DNA of 64,000 bases from Bacillota bacterium (GCA_023397655.1 JAEWTW010000019.1:79077-143076), one strand, 5' to 3'; positions 22,330 to 31,655 are shown, counted from the first letter of the stretch. Made by a program: numbers and translations. Notes: generated by a model not told the origin, from the sequence alone.

Positions 22330-23508
22330 TTATACGCGCTCCACGATGAGCGCCTCGCCCATGCCGCCGCCGATGCACAGCGTGGCAAGCCCCAGCTTTT
22401 CACCGCGCTTTTGCATTTCGTGCAGCAGCGTGACCAGTATGCGGCAGCCGGATGCGCCGATGGGATGCCCCAGCGCGATGGCGCCGCCGTTCACGTTTAC
22501 CTTATCCATGCCGAAGCCCAGCTCCCGCGCCACGGCGATGCTCTGCGCCGCGAACGCCTCGTTGGCTTCGATGAGTCCGATATCTTCTATCTCCACACTG
22601 CCGCGCTCCAGCGCCTGCCGCACGGAAGGAACCGGCCCGATGCCCATCACCGACGGGTCCACGCCTTTGGAGCCGTACGACACGATGCGCGCCAGCGGTT
22701 TGAGTCCGTGCTTCTGCACAAACGCCTCACTCGCGACTATCACCGCCGCACCTCCGTCGTTGATGCCCGACGCGTTGCCCGCCGTCACCGTGCCTTCCCT
22801 GTCGAAGGCGGGGCGCAGCTTCGCCAGCTTCTCCGCCGTCGTATCCGGGCGCGGATACTCGTCGGTGTCCACCACCGTCACCGCACCCTTCTTGCCCGGC
22901 ACCTCCACCGGCACGATCTCATCCGAGAACCGCCCGGATGCCAATGCCCACGCGGCCTTGGCCTGTGAGTCCGCCGCGAAAGCGTCCTGCTCCTCACGGC
23001 TAATGCCGTACTGCTTCGCGAGATTCTCCGCGGTGATGCCCATGTGGTAGTCGCCGTACACGTCCCACAGGCCGTCGTTCACCATATAATCCACCGCCGC
23101 AGCGTTGCCCATACGCGCGCCCCAGCGCAGGCCGGGCAGCAGATACGGTGCGGCGGACATGTTCTCCATACCGCCCGCCACGATGCAGTCCGCGTCGCCC
23201 GCCTTGATCTTCTGCACTGCCAGCACCACGGCGTTCAGGCCCGAGCCGCACACCTTGTTCACCGTCATGGCCGGAACCTCTTTGGGAATGCCCGCGATCA
23301 TCGCGGCCTGCCGGGCAGTGTTCTGCCCCAGCCCCGCCTGCAGCACATGGCCCATGATGACCTCGTCCACCAGCTCCGGCTTCAGCTCAGCCTGCTTCAG
23401 CGCCGCCTTCACCGCCGCGCCGCCCAGCTTTGGCGCGGGCACACTCTGCAGCGCGCCGCCGAAGGACCCGATCGCCGTTCGCTTTGCCGCGACGATATAT
23501 ACGTTCAT
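22330..23508 (-). CDS. thlA: Acetyl-CoA C-acetyltransferase (thiolase)
   Basis: A 392-residue biosynthetic/degradative thiolase joining or cleaving acetoacetyl-CoA and CoA. The nucleophile Cys is in NKVCGSGLNAV near residue 88; the second motif NVNGGAIALGHPIGASGCRI holds the active-site His; the third, LATLCIGGGMGEAL, holds the second Cys near residue 378. Length matches ThlA. It directly follows the transketolase C-terminal half (adjacent, no gap) and precedes crotonase, so it should perform the last carbon step of the 4-hydroxybutyrate pathway, giving two acetyl-CoA. Confidence 0.93.
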   Translation of the reverse strand: MNVYIVAAKRTAIGSFGGALQSVPAPKLGGAAVKAALKQAELKPELVDEVIMGHVLQAGLGQNTARQAAMIAGIPKEVPAMTVNKVCGSGLNAVVLAVQKIKAGDADCIVAGGMENMSAAPYLLPGLRWGARMGNAAAVDYMVNDGLWDVYGDYHMGITAENLAKQYGISREEQDAFAADSQAKAAWALASGRFSDEIVPVEVPGKKGAVTVVDTDEYPRPDTTAEKLAKLRPAFDREGTVTAGNASGINDGGAAVIVASEAFVQKHGLKPLARIVSYGSKGVDPSVMGIGPVPSVRQALERGSVEIEDIGLIEANEAFAAQSIAVARELGFGMDKVNVNGGAIALGHPIGASGCRILVTLLHEMQKRGEKLGLATLCIGGGMGEALIVERV

Positions 23509-24486
23509 TTATGCGTTCCTCTTTCTCTCCAGCACCTTTTGGCACTTTATGACTATATCATTCGCCGTCAGACCGAATCTTTCCTTCAAGTAATCCACAG
23601 AACCCACTTCACCGAACTCGTCATTCACGCCCACGCGCTCCATGGGCACGGGTGCGTTCTCAGCCAGCACCTCCGCCACCGCGCTGCCAAGGCCGCCGAT
23701 GATGTTGTGGTTCTCCGCCGTCACCACGGCGCCCGTTTCCCGCGCGCACTGCGCGATCAGCTCAGAGTCGATGGGCTTGATGGTGAATATGTTGACCACG
23801 CGGCAGGAGACGCCCTGTTTCGCCAGTTCGTCCGCCGCCGTGAGCGCGTCCGCCACGCAGATGCCCGCCGCGACGATCGTGAGGTCGCTGCCTTCGCGCA
23901 CCACCACGCCCTTGCCGATATCGAATGTGCTGTCCGCCTCGAATATTTTGACCATCTTCTTGCGCGACAGCCGGATGTAAAACATGCCGTACGTCTGCGC
24001 AGCCTGCCGCACGATGTCGGCCAGCATCGCCGCGTCCGTCGGCTCGATGATGGTCATCGTGGGGATCACGCGCATGATGCCGATATCCTCGAACGGCATA
24101 TGCGTGCCGCCGTTGAGCGACGCGGTAACGCCCGGATCGCTGCCCACCACCTTCACATTGAAACCGGCGTACGCGCACGACAGGAACACCTGATCTGCCG
24201 CGCGCCGCGTCGCGAACGTGCCGAACGTGTGCGCAAACGGTATCTTGCCCACCGCGGACAGCCCTGCCGCCACGCCGAACATGTTGGCTTCCTGTATGCC
24301 GCAGTTGATCGCCCTGTCGGGGTATTCCTGCGCGAACCGGGCCACGCCCACAGCGGCCATCAGATCCGCATCCAGTATCACGATGTCCTTATTCGTTTCC
24401 GCCAGCTCCAGCAGCGTGTCGCAGTAAACGTCCCGCATTGCCTTTTCGTCTTCGCCATGCGTTTTCGATATGGTTATGTTCGCCAT
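23509..24486 (-). CDS. Transketolase, C-terminal (pyrimidine/dimerisation) subunit
   Basis: A 325-residue protein equal to the second half of transketolase: the pyrimidine-binding domain (~1-170; MRDVYCDTLLELAETNKDIVILDAD, then FAEQ-like CGIQEANMFGVAAGLS with the conserved Glu that activates thiamine diphosphate) and the C-terminal domain (~190-325). Split transketolases are common in Clostridia and Archaea. The start at 24486 has AAGGAGG upstream. It follows the N-terminal subunit by 11 bp. Its place in a 4-hydroxybutyrate operon is unexpected, since transketolase has no step there; it may serve a linked pentose or C4-sugar route. Confidence 0.88.
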   Translation of the reverse strand: MANITISKTHGEDEKAMRDVYCDTLLELAETNKDIVILDADLMAAVGVARFAQEYPDRAINCGIQEANMFGVAAGLSAVGKIPFAHTFGTFATRRAADQVFLSCAYAGFNVKVVGSDPGVTASLNGGTHMPFEDIGIMRVIPTMTIIEPTDAAMLADIVRQAAQTYGMFYIRLSRKKMVKIFEADSTFDIGKGVVVREGSDLTIVAAGICVADALTAADELAKQGVSCRVVNIFTIKPIDSELIAQCARETGAVVTAENHNIIGGLGSAVAEVLAENAPVPMERVGVNDEFGEVGSVDYLKERFGLTANDIVIKCQKVLERKRNA

Positions 24487-24497
24487 GTTGTTCCTCC

Positions 24498-25331
24498 TTA
24501 CTGCTCGCAGCACAGCGCGTCAATCGCACACTGTGCCTGCTCGGCCGACACCGTTATGTTGTGGTTGTAAAATACGTTCTCGCAGAAATTACAGCCCTTG
24601 CCCTTCACGGTGTTGAGCGCGATCATGCTGGGCCGGTCCGTCTGTGCCTGCGCCTTTTCAATGGCGGCGTGGATTTCCTCCACGCTGTGGCCGTCCACGC
24701 TCTGTGCATACCAGCCGAAGTCTTCAAACTTCTGCCGTATATCGCCGATGTCGCAGATGTCCTTCAGGTAGCCGTCCAGCTGCTTCTTGTTCCAGTCCAC
24801 AAACGCGATCACGTTGTGCAGCTTGCGCTGAGCGGCGAACATTGCCCCCTCCCAGATCTGCCCTTCGTTGCATTCACCGTCGCCAATAACCAGATAGACC
24901 CGGTTCTTTTTGCCGTTCATCAGCAGCCCCTGCGCCACGCCCAGCGCGGTGGACATGCCCTGCCCGAGCGAACCGGTGGACATATCAACGCCCGGCGTCT
25001 TCCTCCGGTCGCAGTGGCTGGGCAGCCGCGTATGCGGCTTGTTCAGCGTCAGCAGCTCTTCCTTGGGGAAGTAGCCTTTCAGCGCCAGCGTCGCGTACAG
25101 CGCGGGGCCGGAATGGCCCTTGGACAGCACGAACCAGTCGCGCTCCTCCCAGCCCGGGTTCTTCGGGTCGATGTTCATCACGTCGCCGTACAGCACGGCC
25201 AGCGCTTCCACGACGGACATCGCGCCGCCCAGATGCCCCACACCGATGGACTCGATTGCCCGGATGGTCTCGATGCGTATCTGTTTGGCAGACTCTTTGA
25301 GTTCCTCAGCCTTTTGTGTTGACAGCATGAA
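24498..25331 (-). CDS. Transketolase, N-terminal (thiamine diphosphate-binding) subunit
   Basis: A 277-residue protein equal to the thiamine-pyrophosphate half of transketolase. Visible are IESIGVGHLGGAMSVVEAL at the start, with the conserved His, GHSGPALYATLALKG, DMSTGSLGQGMSTALG, and the GDGECNEGQIWEGAMFA motif (GDGxx-N-type) that binds the diphosphate via Mg. The start at 25331 is chosen because AGGAGG lies upstream; the longer frame has no ribosome site. It pairs with the adjacent C-terminal half. It sits 150 bp downstream of the CoA-transferase gene in the same direction. Confidence 0.88.
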   Translation of the reverse strand, partial: FMLSTQKAEELKESAKQIRIETIRAIESIGVGHLGGAMSVVEALAVLYGDVMNIDPKNPGWEERDWFVLSKGHSGPALYATLALKGYFPKEELLTLNKPHTRLPSHCDRRKTPGVDMSTGSLGQGMSTALGVAQGLLMNGKKNRVYLVIGDGECNEGQIWEGAMFAAQRKLHNVIAFVDWNKKQLDGYLKDICDIGDIRQKFEDFGWYAQSVDGHSVEEIHAAIEKAQAQTDRPSMIALNTVKGKGCNFCENVFYNHNITVSAEQAQCAIDALCCEQ

Positions 25332-25482
25332 GCTGCACCTCCTGTCTTTTCGTAAAAAACATTTATTAATTGATAATTGAGTACACGAACAAAGCCGGGA
25401 CTGCCTGTCATCCCCGCGAATGCGCGGAGCCGACTTGCCTCTCCCCAAATGCGTTACACCGCCGTTTCGCCGCGCCGGGGTT

Positions 25483-26787
25483 TCAATCCCTGTACGCGCA
25501 GCAGAACCGCTTCTCGTATTCCTCTTTCAAACTGTCCTGAAAATTCGGGTGCGCGATGCGTATCAGCGCCGCGGCCCGCTCGCGCAGCGTACGGCCCTTG
25601 AGCTCCGCGATGCCGAATTCCGTCACGATAGTGTTCACATCGGCGCGGTGCGTGGTGACCGTTGCGCCCGTGTCCAGCAGCGGCACGATCTTGCTTATCT
25701 TCCCACCCGCCGCCGTGGACGGCATCGCGATGATGGAGCGCCCCCCGCGCGACAAGTTGGCTCCGCGCACAAAGTCCGTCTGCCCGCCCACCGCGCTGAT
25801 CTGCTTAAGTCCAATGGATTCGCTCGCCACCTGCCCCATCAGGTCCACCTGCACGCAGGCGTTGATGGACATCATATTGTCGTTCTGCGCGATGACGTAC
25901 GGGTTGTTCACGTAGTCCACCGTATACATGCGCACATCCTGATTGTTGTTCACAAAGTCGTACAGCCGCCGCGTACCCATCAGGAACGTGACGACGCAAT
26001 AGCCCTTGTGCAGCGTCTTTTTGCTGTTGTTGATCACGCCGCGCTCCATCAGGTGCATCACGCCGTCGGATATCATCTCGGAGTGGATGCCGAGGTCGTT
26101 CTTGTCCGTCAGCGCCGCCAGCACCGCGTCGGGCAGTGAGCCGATGCCCAGCTGCAGCGTCGCGCCATCCTTCACGAGGCTTGCGCAATGCGCGCCGATC
26201 GCCTTTTCCACGTCCGTCAGCTGCGGCGGACAGAGCTCGATCAGCGGACGGTCCACCGGCACGAACCAGTCGATGTCCTTGACATGGAGCTGGCTTTCCC
26301 CGGCTGTGCGGGGCATGTTGGGGTTCACTTCGGCGATCACCAGCTTTGCGGACTGCACCGCCGCCCGGGTATAATCCACCGATACGCCAAGGCTGCAGAA
26401 GCCGTCCATGGGCGGCGAAACCTGTATGCAGGCCACGTCCGCCGGCAGATAGCCATCGGTAAAAAGCGACGGTATGTCGGAGAAGTGGCAGGGCGTGAAG
26501 TCGCCCCGGCCGCCGTTCACCGCGTCCCGCGTAGCTGCGCCCACAAACAGCGCGTTGTGACGGAAGTGCGCTTCCATACCCGGCTTCGCGTAATCACCCT
26601 TGCCCATGCAGACCATGTGCACGATTTCCACATCGCGGTAGCTGTCCTTTGCGCGCACCATGGCGTCCGCAATCTCTGAGGGTTCGGCAACGGCATGGCC
26701 GAACACCACCCGGTCGCCCGACTTAATGTGCTTTACCGCCTCGTCCGCCGTGGTCTGTTTGTCTCTGAAATGATTCTCCCAGCCCAT
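25483..26787 (-). CDS. abfT: 4-hydroxybutyrate CoA-transferase (acetyl-CoA hydrolase/transferase family)
   Basis: A 434-residue CoA-transferase that moves CoA from acetyl-CoA to 4-hydroxybutyrate. It has the family layout: N-terminal GDRVVFGHAVAEPS, LGIGSLPDAVLAALTDKNDLGIHSEMISDGVM with the catalytic Glu in the HSEM segment, NPYVIAQNDNMMSIN and the GGQTDFVRGANLSRGGRSI loop. These match AbfT/Cat2-like enzymes of amino-acid-fermenting clostridia. It lies 12 bp downstream of the 4-hydroxybutyryl-CoA dehydratase gene, which strongly supports the substrate. The start ATG has AGGAGGG upstream. Confidence 0.9.
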   Translation of the reverse strand: MGWENHFRDKQTTADEAVKHIKSGDRVVFGHAVAEPSEIADAMVRAKDSYRDVEIVHMVCMGKGDYAKPGMEAHFRHNALFVGAATRDAVNGGRGDFTPCHFSDIPSLFTDGYLPADVACIQVSPPMDGFCSLGVSVDYTRAAVQSAKLVIAEVNPNMPRTAGESQLHVKDIDWFVPVDRPLIELCPPQLTDVEKAIGAHCASLVKDGATLQLGIGSLPDAVLAALTDKNDLGIHSEMISDGVMHLMERGVINNSKKTLHKGYCVVTFLMGTRRLYDFVNNNQDVRMYTVDYVNNPYVIAQNDNMMSINACVQVDLMGQVASESIGLKQISAVGGQTDFVRGANLSRGGRSIIAMPSTAAGGKISKIVPLLDTGATVTTHRADVNTIVTEFGIAELKGRTLRERAAALIRIAHPNFQDSLKEEYEKRFCCAYRD

Positions 26788-26799
26788 GCCGCCCTCCTG

Positions 26800-28248
26800 T
26801 TATTCTTTGATGCCGGCGATCTCCTTCGCCAGTTGTTTTTTCCCTTCCACATTGCCCTGCCGCGCGATCATCACGCGCTGCGCCTGCGGCGACCCTGCGC
26901 CATGCATCGACTCGGTGCGGTAGCCCACCGCCGCCGTGCCGAGCGTGATGTTCTCGATCAGCCGCAGCACGCGCATGCGGCTCTCAGTGGATACGCCCGC
27001 CACGCCTTTGAGGTACTTATCGATATACGGCCCGATCTTGGAATCGCGCATATCCGCTGCCGACGGCATCGTCACCATCAGGCCGCCCGCAATGTCCTCC
27101 GCCAGCCGCGCAATCTCGTACGGAAAGCGCGTCACGTTCTGCTTGCACACGTTGGCCAGCAGCAGGTCTATCTGGTAGTTGCCCGCCTTGGTGGGGCAGC
27201 CCTCGCACGAGCACGCGATGCCGCAGCTGTACAGCGTCTCGTTGAGGTGTGTCATCTCAATCAGCTTATCCTTGATATGGCTCGCCTTGGGCACGCCGTT
27301 GTAGTCCGCCGCCAGCGCCGCCGCGCCGATCAGCACGTCGCCCACGCCCACCTTGCAGCCGCCGTAGCTCTGGCGGTGGTAGCCTGCAAAGCGCTCCACC
27401 AGCATACCGGCAAATGCCGTCTCGCCGTTGAGGAATATGCGGTCGCTGGGCACAAACACATCGTCGAATATCACCAGCGTCTCATGCCCGCCGAAGTTCT
27501 TGTTGCCGAGGTCGATGTCCGCCTCTTCCTCCAGCTTGCGGGTGTCGCACGACTGCCGCCCATACACCATGAATATGCCTTTGGCGTCCGTGGGCAGCGC
27601 GAACGATATCGCGTAATCCTTATCCTCCGGCTTTAAGGCCTGCGTGGGCATCACAATCACCTCGTGCGAGTTGATCATGCCCGTCTGGTGCACCTTTGCC
27701 CCGCGCACCACCACGCCGTCCGGCCGCCGCTCCACCACGCGCAGATACAGATCCGGGTCTTCCTGCTGCCCCGGCGCCAGCCCGCGGTCGCCCTTGGGGT
27801 CGGTCATCGCGCCGTCCACCGTGTAGTCCTTGCGCTGCACCATCGTCCAGTATGTCTTGAAGTTTTCGAAGTAGTTGGTGCCGCACGCCTCGTCGATCTC
27901 ATACGTGGTGCTGTAGAGCGCATTAGCCGCGTCCAGACCCACGCAGCGCTGGAAGCACGCCGCCGTCTTCTGGCCCAGCAGCCGCTGCATCTTCACCTTC
28001 TTCACGAGATCTTCGGTGCTCTGGTGCAGGTGCGTGAAGCGGTTGATCTTCTCGCCGGTCAGGCTGGACGTCGCCGTCATCAGATCCTCGTGCTCCGGCA
28101 GCTCCGCCAGCGCATACGTCTGCGCCACAGAGTTCATCGAAGGGCGGATCATCGGGTGGTCCACCGTGTTCTCCACCTTCTCGCCCAGCAGATATACCTC
28201 CAAGTTTAAAGCCCGAAGGCTTTGCTCGTATTCGTCTCTCGTCATCAT
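26800..28248 (-). CDS. abfD: 4-hydroxybutyryl-CoA dehydratase / vinylacetyl-CoA isomerase
   Basis: A 482-residue 4Fe-4S flavoenzyme that dehydrates 4-hydroxybutyryl-CoA to crotonyl-CoA by a ketyl-radical route. The four cluster ligands known in the Clostridium aminobutyricum enzyme (C99, C103, H292, C299) are present with identical spacing, here C98, C102 (AACFQRC) and H291, C298 (GYHRQSYGGCKVG). Length is typical for the family. RBS AAAGGGGG. This gene fixes the operon's pathway. It is sensitive to oxygen in known relatives, so an anaerobe is implied. Confidence 0.95.
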   Translation of the reverse strand: MMTRDEYEQSLRALNLEVYLLGEKVENTVDHPMIRPSMNSVAQTYALAELPEHEDLMTATSSLTGEKINRFTHLHQSTEDLVKKVKMQRLLGQKTAACFQRCVGLDAANALYSTTYEIDEACGTNYFENFKTYWTMVQRKDYTVDGAMTDPKGDRGLAPGQQEDPDLYLRVVERRPDGVVVRGAKVHQTGMINSHEVIVMPTQALKPEDKDYAISFALPTDAKGIFMVYGRQSCDTRKLEEEADIDLGNKNFGGHETLVIFDDVFVPSDRIFLNGETAFAGMLVERFAGYHRQSYGGCKVGVGDVLIGAAALAADYNGVPKASHIKDKLIEMTHLNETLYSCGIACSCEGCPTKAGNYQIDLLLANVCKQNVTRFPYEIARLAEDIAGGLMVTMPSAADMRDSKIGPYIDKYLKGVAGVSTESRMRVLRLIENITLGTAAVGYRTESMHGAGSPQAQRVMIARQGNVEGKKQLAKEIAGIKE

Positions 28249-28266
28249 AACTGTGTCCCCCTTTTC

Positions 28267-29382
28267 TCAGTACAGTTGTTTATAAATGCGCGCGATGGCC
28301 GTCTGGTCCATCGGTACGTAGCTGTTTACCAGCAGCCGCTGCTGCTTTTCGATCACGCTCGCCGCGAAGCTGTCCGTCTCCTCCGGCTTCATGCCGTAAT
28401 CGCGGAGCGGCTTGCGCGAGATGATGGCACCGAGCCGTCTGGACAGTGCGTCGAACACGCGCGCGTCGTCGTTTTCATCCAGCAGACCGCCCAGCAGCGT
28501 GCACAGCTTCTGTATGCGCCCGCCGGGATTGGCCATATAATACGCGTTAAACACCGCCGTCAAAAACTCATAGTTGGATTCGCCGTGCGCCACGTGGTAA
28601 GCCGCGCCCAGCGGATACGACATCGCATGCACCGCGCCCACGCCCGTGTTGCCGAAGGCGATACCGGCATAGTTGCTGGCGATGAGGTATTCGGACAGAT
28701 CCTCCAGCCGCGCGTCCGGGCCGTTCTCTATGATGCGCGCGTAACCCTTCATGATCATCTCAATGGCGCTGCGCGCGAATATTTCCGTATAAGGATTGGA
28801 CTTGGGCGACACCATCGATTCCATCGCGTGGATCAGCGCGTCAATGGAGCTGAACACGAAGAATTTGTACGGGAGTTTGGTGAGCAGCTGCGGTATCAGC
28901 ACCGCTTCGTCCGCCAGCAGGTTGTCGTCCGCGAGCCCCAGCTTGGTATGCTTCTGCTTGAGCTCCGCGATGGAGATGTTGGTCACCTCGCTGCCTGTGC
29001 CGCATGTCGTAGGCACGATCACCAGCCTTTTCTTGCGCACCGGCGGGACGGACTTGTCGAACAGCATCTCCGCCTTGGGAGCGCGCTTCAAGGCAAACAG
29101 CTTGGCGATATCAATCACCGTGCCGCCGCCCACCGCGATTACGCGGTTGTAGGTGTCGGGCGCATCTGCCATCATGGCGTCGATCATCTCGTCCGTCGGT
29201 TCGCCCGTGCCGTATTTCTCCTGAAACAGCCACGCGCATTTCAGGTTCAGGTGCGCCATGTAGTCGTCGTAAAGGAACCCCTGCGTAATCACCAGATCAT
29301 CCGCCGAAAGAACAAACTCCTCCGCGAACGCGTCAAACGTATCGAACTGGTGCATCGTCGAGAACAGCTTTAATAACCTCAT
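28267..29382 (-). CDS. 4hbD: 4-hydroxybutyrate dehydrogenase (iron-containing alcohol dehydrogenase)
   Basis: A 371-residue group III alcohol dehydrogenase interconverting succinic semialdehyde and 4-hydroxybutyrate with NAD(H). It begins MRLLKLFSTMHQFDTF and continues QEKYGTGEPTDEMID, RVIAVGGGTVIDIAK, IVPTTCGTGSEVTN, FGNTGVGAVHAMSYPLGA (metal-binding His) and SRKPLRDYGMK, closely following the C. kluyveri 4HbD pattern as I recall it. Neighbours are the dehydratase (18 bp downstream) and an MDR dehydrogenase (29 bp upstream). No succinate-semialdehyde-forming gene is in the window, so the entry substrate is open. Confidence 0.9.
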   Translation of the reverse strand: MRLLKLFSTMHQFDTFDAFAEEFVLSADDLVITQGFLYDDYMAHLNLKCAWLFQEKYGTGEPTDEMIDAMMADAPDTYNRVIAVGGGTVIDIAKLFALKRAPKAEMLFDKSVPPVRKKRLVIVPTTCGTGSEVTNISIAELKQKHTKLGLADDNLLADEAVLIPQLLTKLPYKFFVFSSIDALIHAMESMVSPKSNPYTEIFARSAIEMIMKGYARIIENGPDARLEDLSEYLIASNYAGIAFGNTGVGAVHAMSYPLGAAYHVAHGESNYEFLTAVFNAYYMANPGGRIQKLCTLLGGLLDENDDARVFDALSRRLGAIISRKPLRDYGMKPEETDSFAASVIEKQQRLLVNSYVPMDQTAIARIYKQLY

Positions 29383-29411
29383 AAGCGTGAACCTTCCTTA
29401 TGGCATTATTT

Positions 29412-30443
29412 TTATACTTTCAGTACTGCTTTGATATGCTCGCCGCCCGCCTGTGAAAAGTCGATGGCTTTTTGTATGTCAGCCAGCGCGTACTCGTGTG
29501 TGAGCAGAGACTCCAGTTCGGTATTGAGATCGCCCTTGCCCAGCACATCCACCGCGGCGGCGAAGCTGAGCTGCGAATGGATGCGGACGCCCAACACGTC
29601 CAGTTCCTTGGCGAATATCGCGCCGGTGTCCACCTCCGGCTTGCTGCGCGGTATGCCCACCACGATCACGCGGCCCACGATCTTGGCAGCCCTGGTCATC
29701 AGCGCCGCGCCCGGCATCGTACCGGACGACTCGAACACCACGTCGTAGCCCTCGCCATTCGTCTTGGCCATCAGCTCCTCTTCGGAGCCCGGCACCAGCG
29801 GATCGGTCACCTCAAACCCCAGCGCCTGCGCGACGCCGATACGGTATTTGTTCGGCTCGCTGATCACCACGCGGGATGCACCCGCGTACCGCGCGACGAT
29901 CGCGATCAGCAGCCCGATGGGGCCGCCGCCGATCACCAGCGCCGTCTCGCCCACGGCCAGCCGGCTGCGCCGCACGTCATGCACGGCCACCGCCAGCGGC
30001 TCCGTCAGAGCGGCCAGACGAAAGCTCACGCCCTCGGGTATTTTGTATACCTTCTTCAGCGGCACCTTCACGTATTCGGCAAAGCACCCGTCGATGTGGA
30101 TGCCGAGTATGCGCAGCTGTCGGCACACATTGTCGCGCCCCTGCACACAGGTGTCGCACACGCCGCACGAGGTGTACGGCTGCACCACCACACGGTCGCC
30201 CGGCTGGAAACGGCCTGCGCCATCCTCCCCCACCTCGGCGATCTCACCGGCAAATTCGTGGCCCATGATCACCGGCTTTATCGCGGTGGCATGGTGCCCG
30301 TTATAAACGTGCAGGTCGCTGCCGCAGATGCCCGCATATTTCACGCGCACCAACGCATCCCCATGCCCGATCTCAGGTACCGGCCTGTCTTCAACGGATA
30401 CTTTTTTCCAGTCCCTCAGCCATGCTGCTTTCATTGTACTCAT
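29412..30443 (-). CDS. Zinc-dependent MDR alcohol/polyol dehydrogenase
   Basis: A 343-residue medium-chain dehydrogenase, first enzyme gene of the 4-hydroxybutyrate operon. Catalytic-zinc ligands are in YAGICGSDLHVY and GHEFAGEIAEVG (GHE), and the structural-zinc cysteines are in SCGVCDTCVQGRDNVC. The NAD-binding motif is VIGGGPIGLLIA. This type (sorbitol/threonine/galactitol-phosphate dehydrogenase-like) oxidises secondary alcohols. It lies only 2 bp downstream of the GntR gene. A role in feeding an alcohol or polyol into the 4-hydroxybutyrate route is inferred. Confidence 0.85.
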   Translation of the reverse strand: MSTMKAAWLRDWKKVSVEDRPVPEIGHGDALVRVKYAGICGSDLHVYNGHHATAIKPVIMGHEFAGEIAEVGEDGAGRFQPGDRVVVQPYTSCGVCDTCVQGRDNVCRQLRILGIHIDGCFAEYVKVPLKKVYKIPEGVSFRLAALTEPLAVAVHDVRRSRLAVGETALVIGGGPIGLLIAIVARYAGASRVVISEPNKYRIGVAQALGFEVTDPLVPGSEEELMAKTNGEGYDVVFESSGTMPGAALMTRAAKIVGRVIVVGIPRSKPEVDTGAIFAKELDVLGVRIHSQLSFAAAVDVLGKGDLNTELESLLTHEYALADIQKAIDFSQAGGEHIKAVLKV

Positions 30444-30445
30444 TG

Positions 30446-31174
30446 TCAGTGCCTGCCCTCTTTGGCGATAGCCGCGATGTCGCTCATGTTCAGATGAAGC
30501 GTCCTGTACTTTTCCAGATCCAGCTTGTAGAAGCCGGCCAGATGCGAATAGATCAGGCTGATAACGCCCTCCGTATCGCGCTTTAAAAGCCGGTCGATGA
30601 TATCATAATGATCATGCAGGCTCCTGACCCTGTCCTCCGTTTTACGGTCGGTCGTGCACAGCAGCAGCTTGACCTTGAGATACAGATCCCTTTGCATGTC
30701 AATCAAAAACGGATTCCCGCCGATAGCGGCCAGCATCATGTGAAAATCGCAGTCAAAGTTGACCGCGGCCATGATGTTGCCCGACTGCGCTTCGCTGAGG
30801 CTGTTGTCCGTCAGCTCCCGAAGGCGCATAAAGTCGGCATTGCTGCCGTTGATGATGGCCAGCTGCGCTGCGATGGTGTCCAGCATCACGCGGGCAAACC
30901 CCAGATCCTTGATCGTCTGCTCGGTGAACGTGATCACCTCGGCGAACCGCTTGGGATAGATCCTGATAACCCCGGCGCTCGCGAGCCGGCGCAGCGCTTC
31001 ACGTATGGGCGTGCGGCTGATGCCCAGCTTCTCCGCAATCATCGTTTCGGGCACGCGTTCCCCGCACTTGATCTGATTTGTCAGCATCATGTTCAGCACG
31101 TAATCATATACGCACCCCACCAGACTGTCCTTGTTTTCCAATGTTTCTGTCTTCTCCGCTGCCAATAATTTCAC
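30446..31174 (-). CDS. GntR/FCD family transcriptional regulator
   Basis: A 242-residue regulator. The N-terminal winged helix has CGERVPETMIAEKLGISRTPIREALRRLASAGVI; the C-terminal FCD domain (~90-225) carries the DCDFHMMLAAIGGNPFL and LHDHYDIIDRLLKRD segments, with the metal/ligand-binding Asp and His residues. The start is GTG with a weak ribosome site. It is the first gene of the 4-hydroxybutyrate operon and has an operator-like GTATAC inverted repeat over its promoter (31371-31402), so it probably autoregulates and controls the whole operon in response to a carboxylate. Confidence 0.88.
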   Translation of the reverse strand: MKLLAAEKTETLENKDSLVGCVYDYVLNMMLTNQIKCGERVPETMIAEKLGISRTPIREALRRLASAGVIRIYPKRFAEVITFTEQTIKDLGFARVMLDTIAAQLAIINGSNADFMRLRELTDNSLSEAQSGNIMAAVNFDCDFHMMLAAIGGNPFLIDMQRDLYLKVKLLLCTTDRKTEDRVRSLHDHYDIIDRLLKRDTEGVISLIYSHLAGFYKLDLEKYRTLHLNMSDIAAIAKEGRH

Positions 31175-31370
31175 CGCCCGTCAGCATACAATGCTGTATT
31201 TTGCTATGTCAGTTGACCTGCCGAAACACCCTGCCATAACGGCTGCATGCCTGCGTCTATGTCCATTAATCCTTGCCTGAAACCTGTCGCCCCGGCAAAA
31301 GCCAGGCTTGCGTGCCGTTATCATTTTCAAAGTGTTCTGGATATCCCCTGATTGTGTACATTGAAATAAA

Positions 31371-31420
31371 AGTGTATACAATTTATATTTTTAGTATACA
31401 CTCAGTGCGCCGGATGTCAA
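31371..31420 (-). promoter_or_regulatory. Promoter and GntR operator of the 4-hydroxybutyrate operon
   Basis: On the minus strand TTGACA (31420-31415), 16 bp, TATACT (31398-31393). A 9-bp perfect inverted repeat, AGTGTATAC (31371-31379) and GTATACACT (31394-31402), overlaps the -10 and start region. A further GTGTACA half-site lies near 31355. This resembles FCD-type GntR operators. Confidence 0.7.
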
Positions 31421-31592
31421 GAGGCTATTTTAATGTCACATGTTATTCTGCCTGAATATGCTGCACTGTTATTTTATCATTTTTTCCAGCCGTATTCCAG
31501 TTATTTTATCCATCCTTTAGGCTGCATTAAAACGTGATAAAGCTTGATCAGCTGATTTGATAAAACCTATTCCCGCCCTTGCTGAGCGCATC

Positions 31593-31619
31593 AAAAAGAA
31601 CGGTGTGCTGTAACCGTTC
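31593..31619 (-). terminator. Terminator of the C45-type hydrolase gene
   Basis: On the minus strand GAACGGT and ACCGTTC (31619-31613 and 31604-31598) form a 7-bp stem followed by TTTTT. Confidence 0.7.
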
Positions 31620-31655
31620 CCTGTGAAAGCTCACTCTCGATTAAACACGGTTGCT

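Larger units (their letters stand above)
31175..31655. other. 481-bp intergenic region
   Basis: Between the GntR regulator and the C45-type hydrolase. It carries the operon promoter/operator (31371-31420) and the terminator of the hydrolase gene (31593-31619). The remainder is AT-rich with no supported gene. Confidence 0.6.

Noticed and set aside
23044..24570. Long open frame on the plus strand opposite thiolase and transketolase genes
   Set aside because: Same GC-rich shadow effect; the opposite strand carries the conserved families with their active-site motifs.
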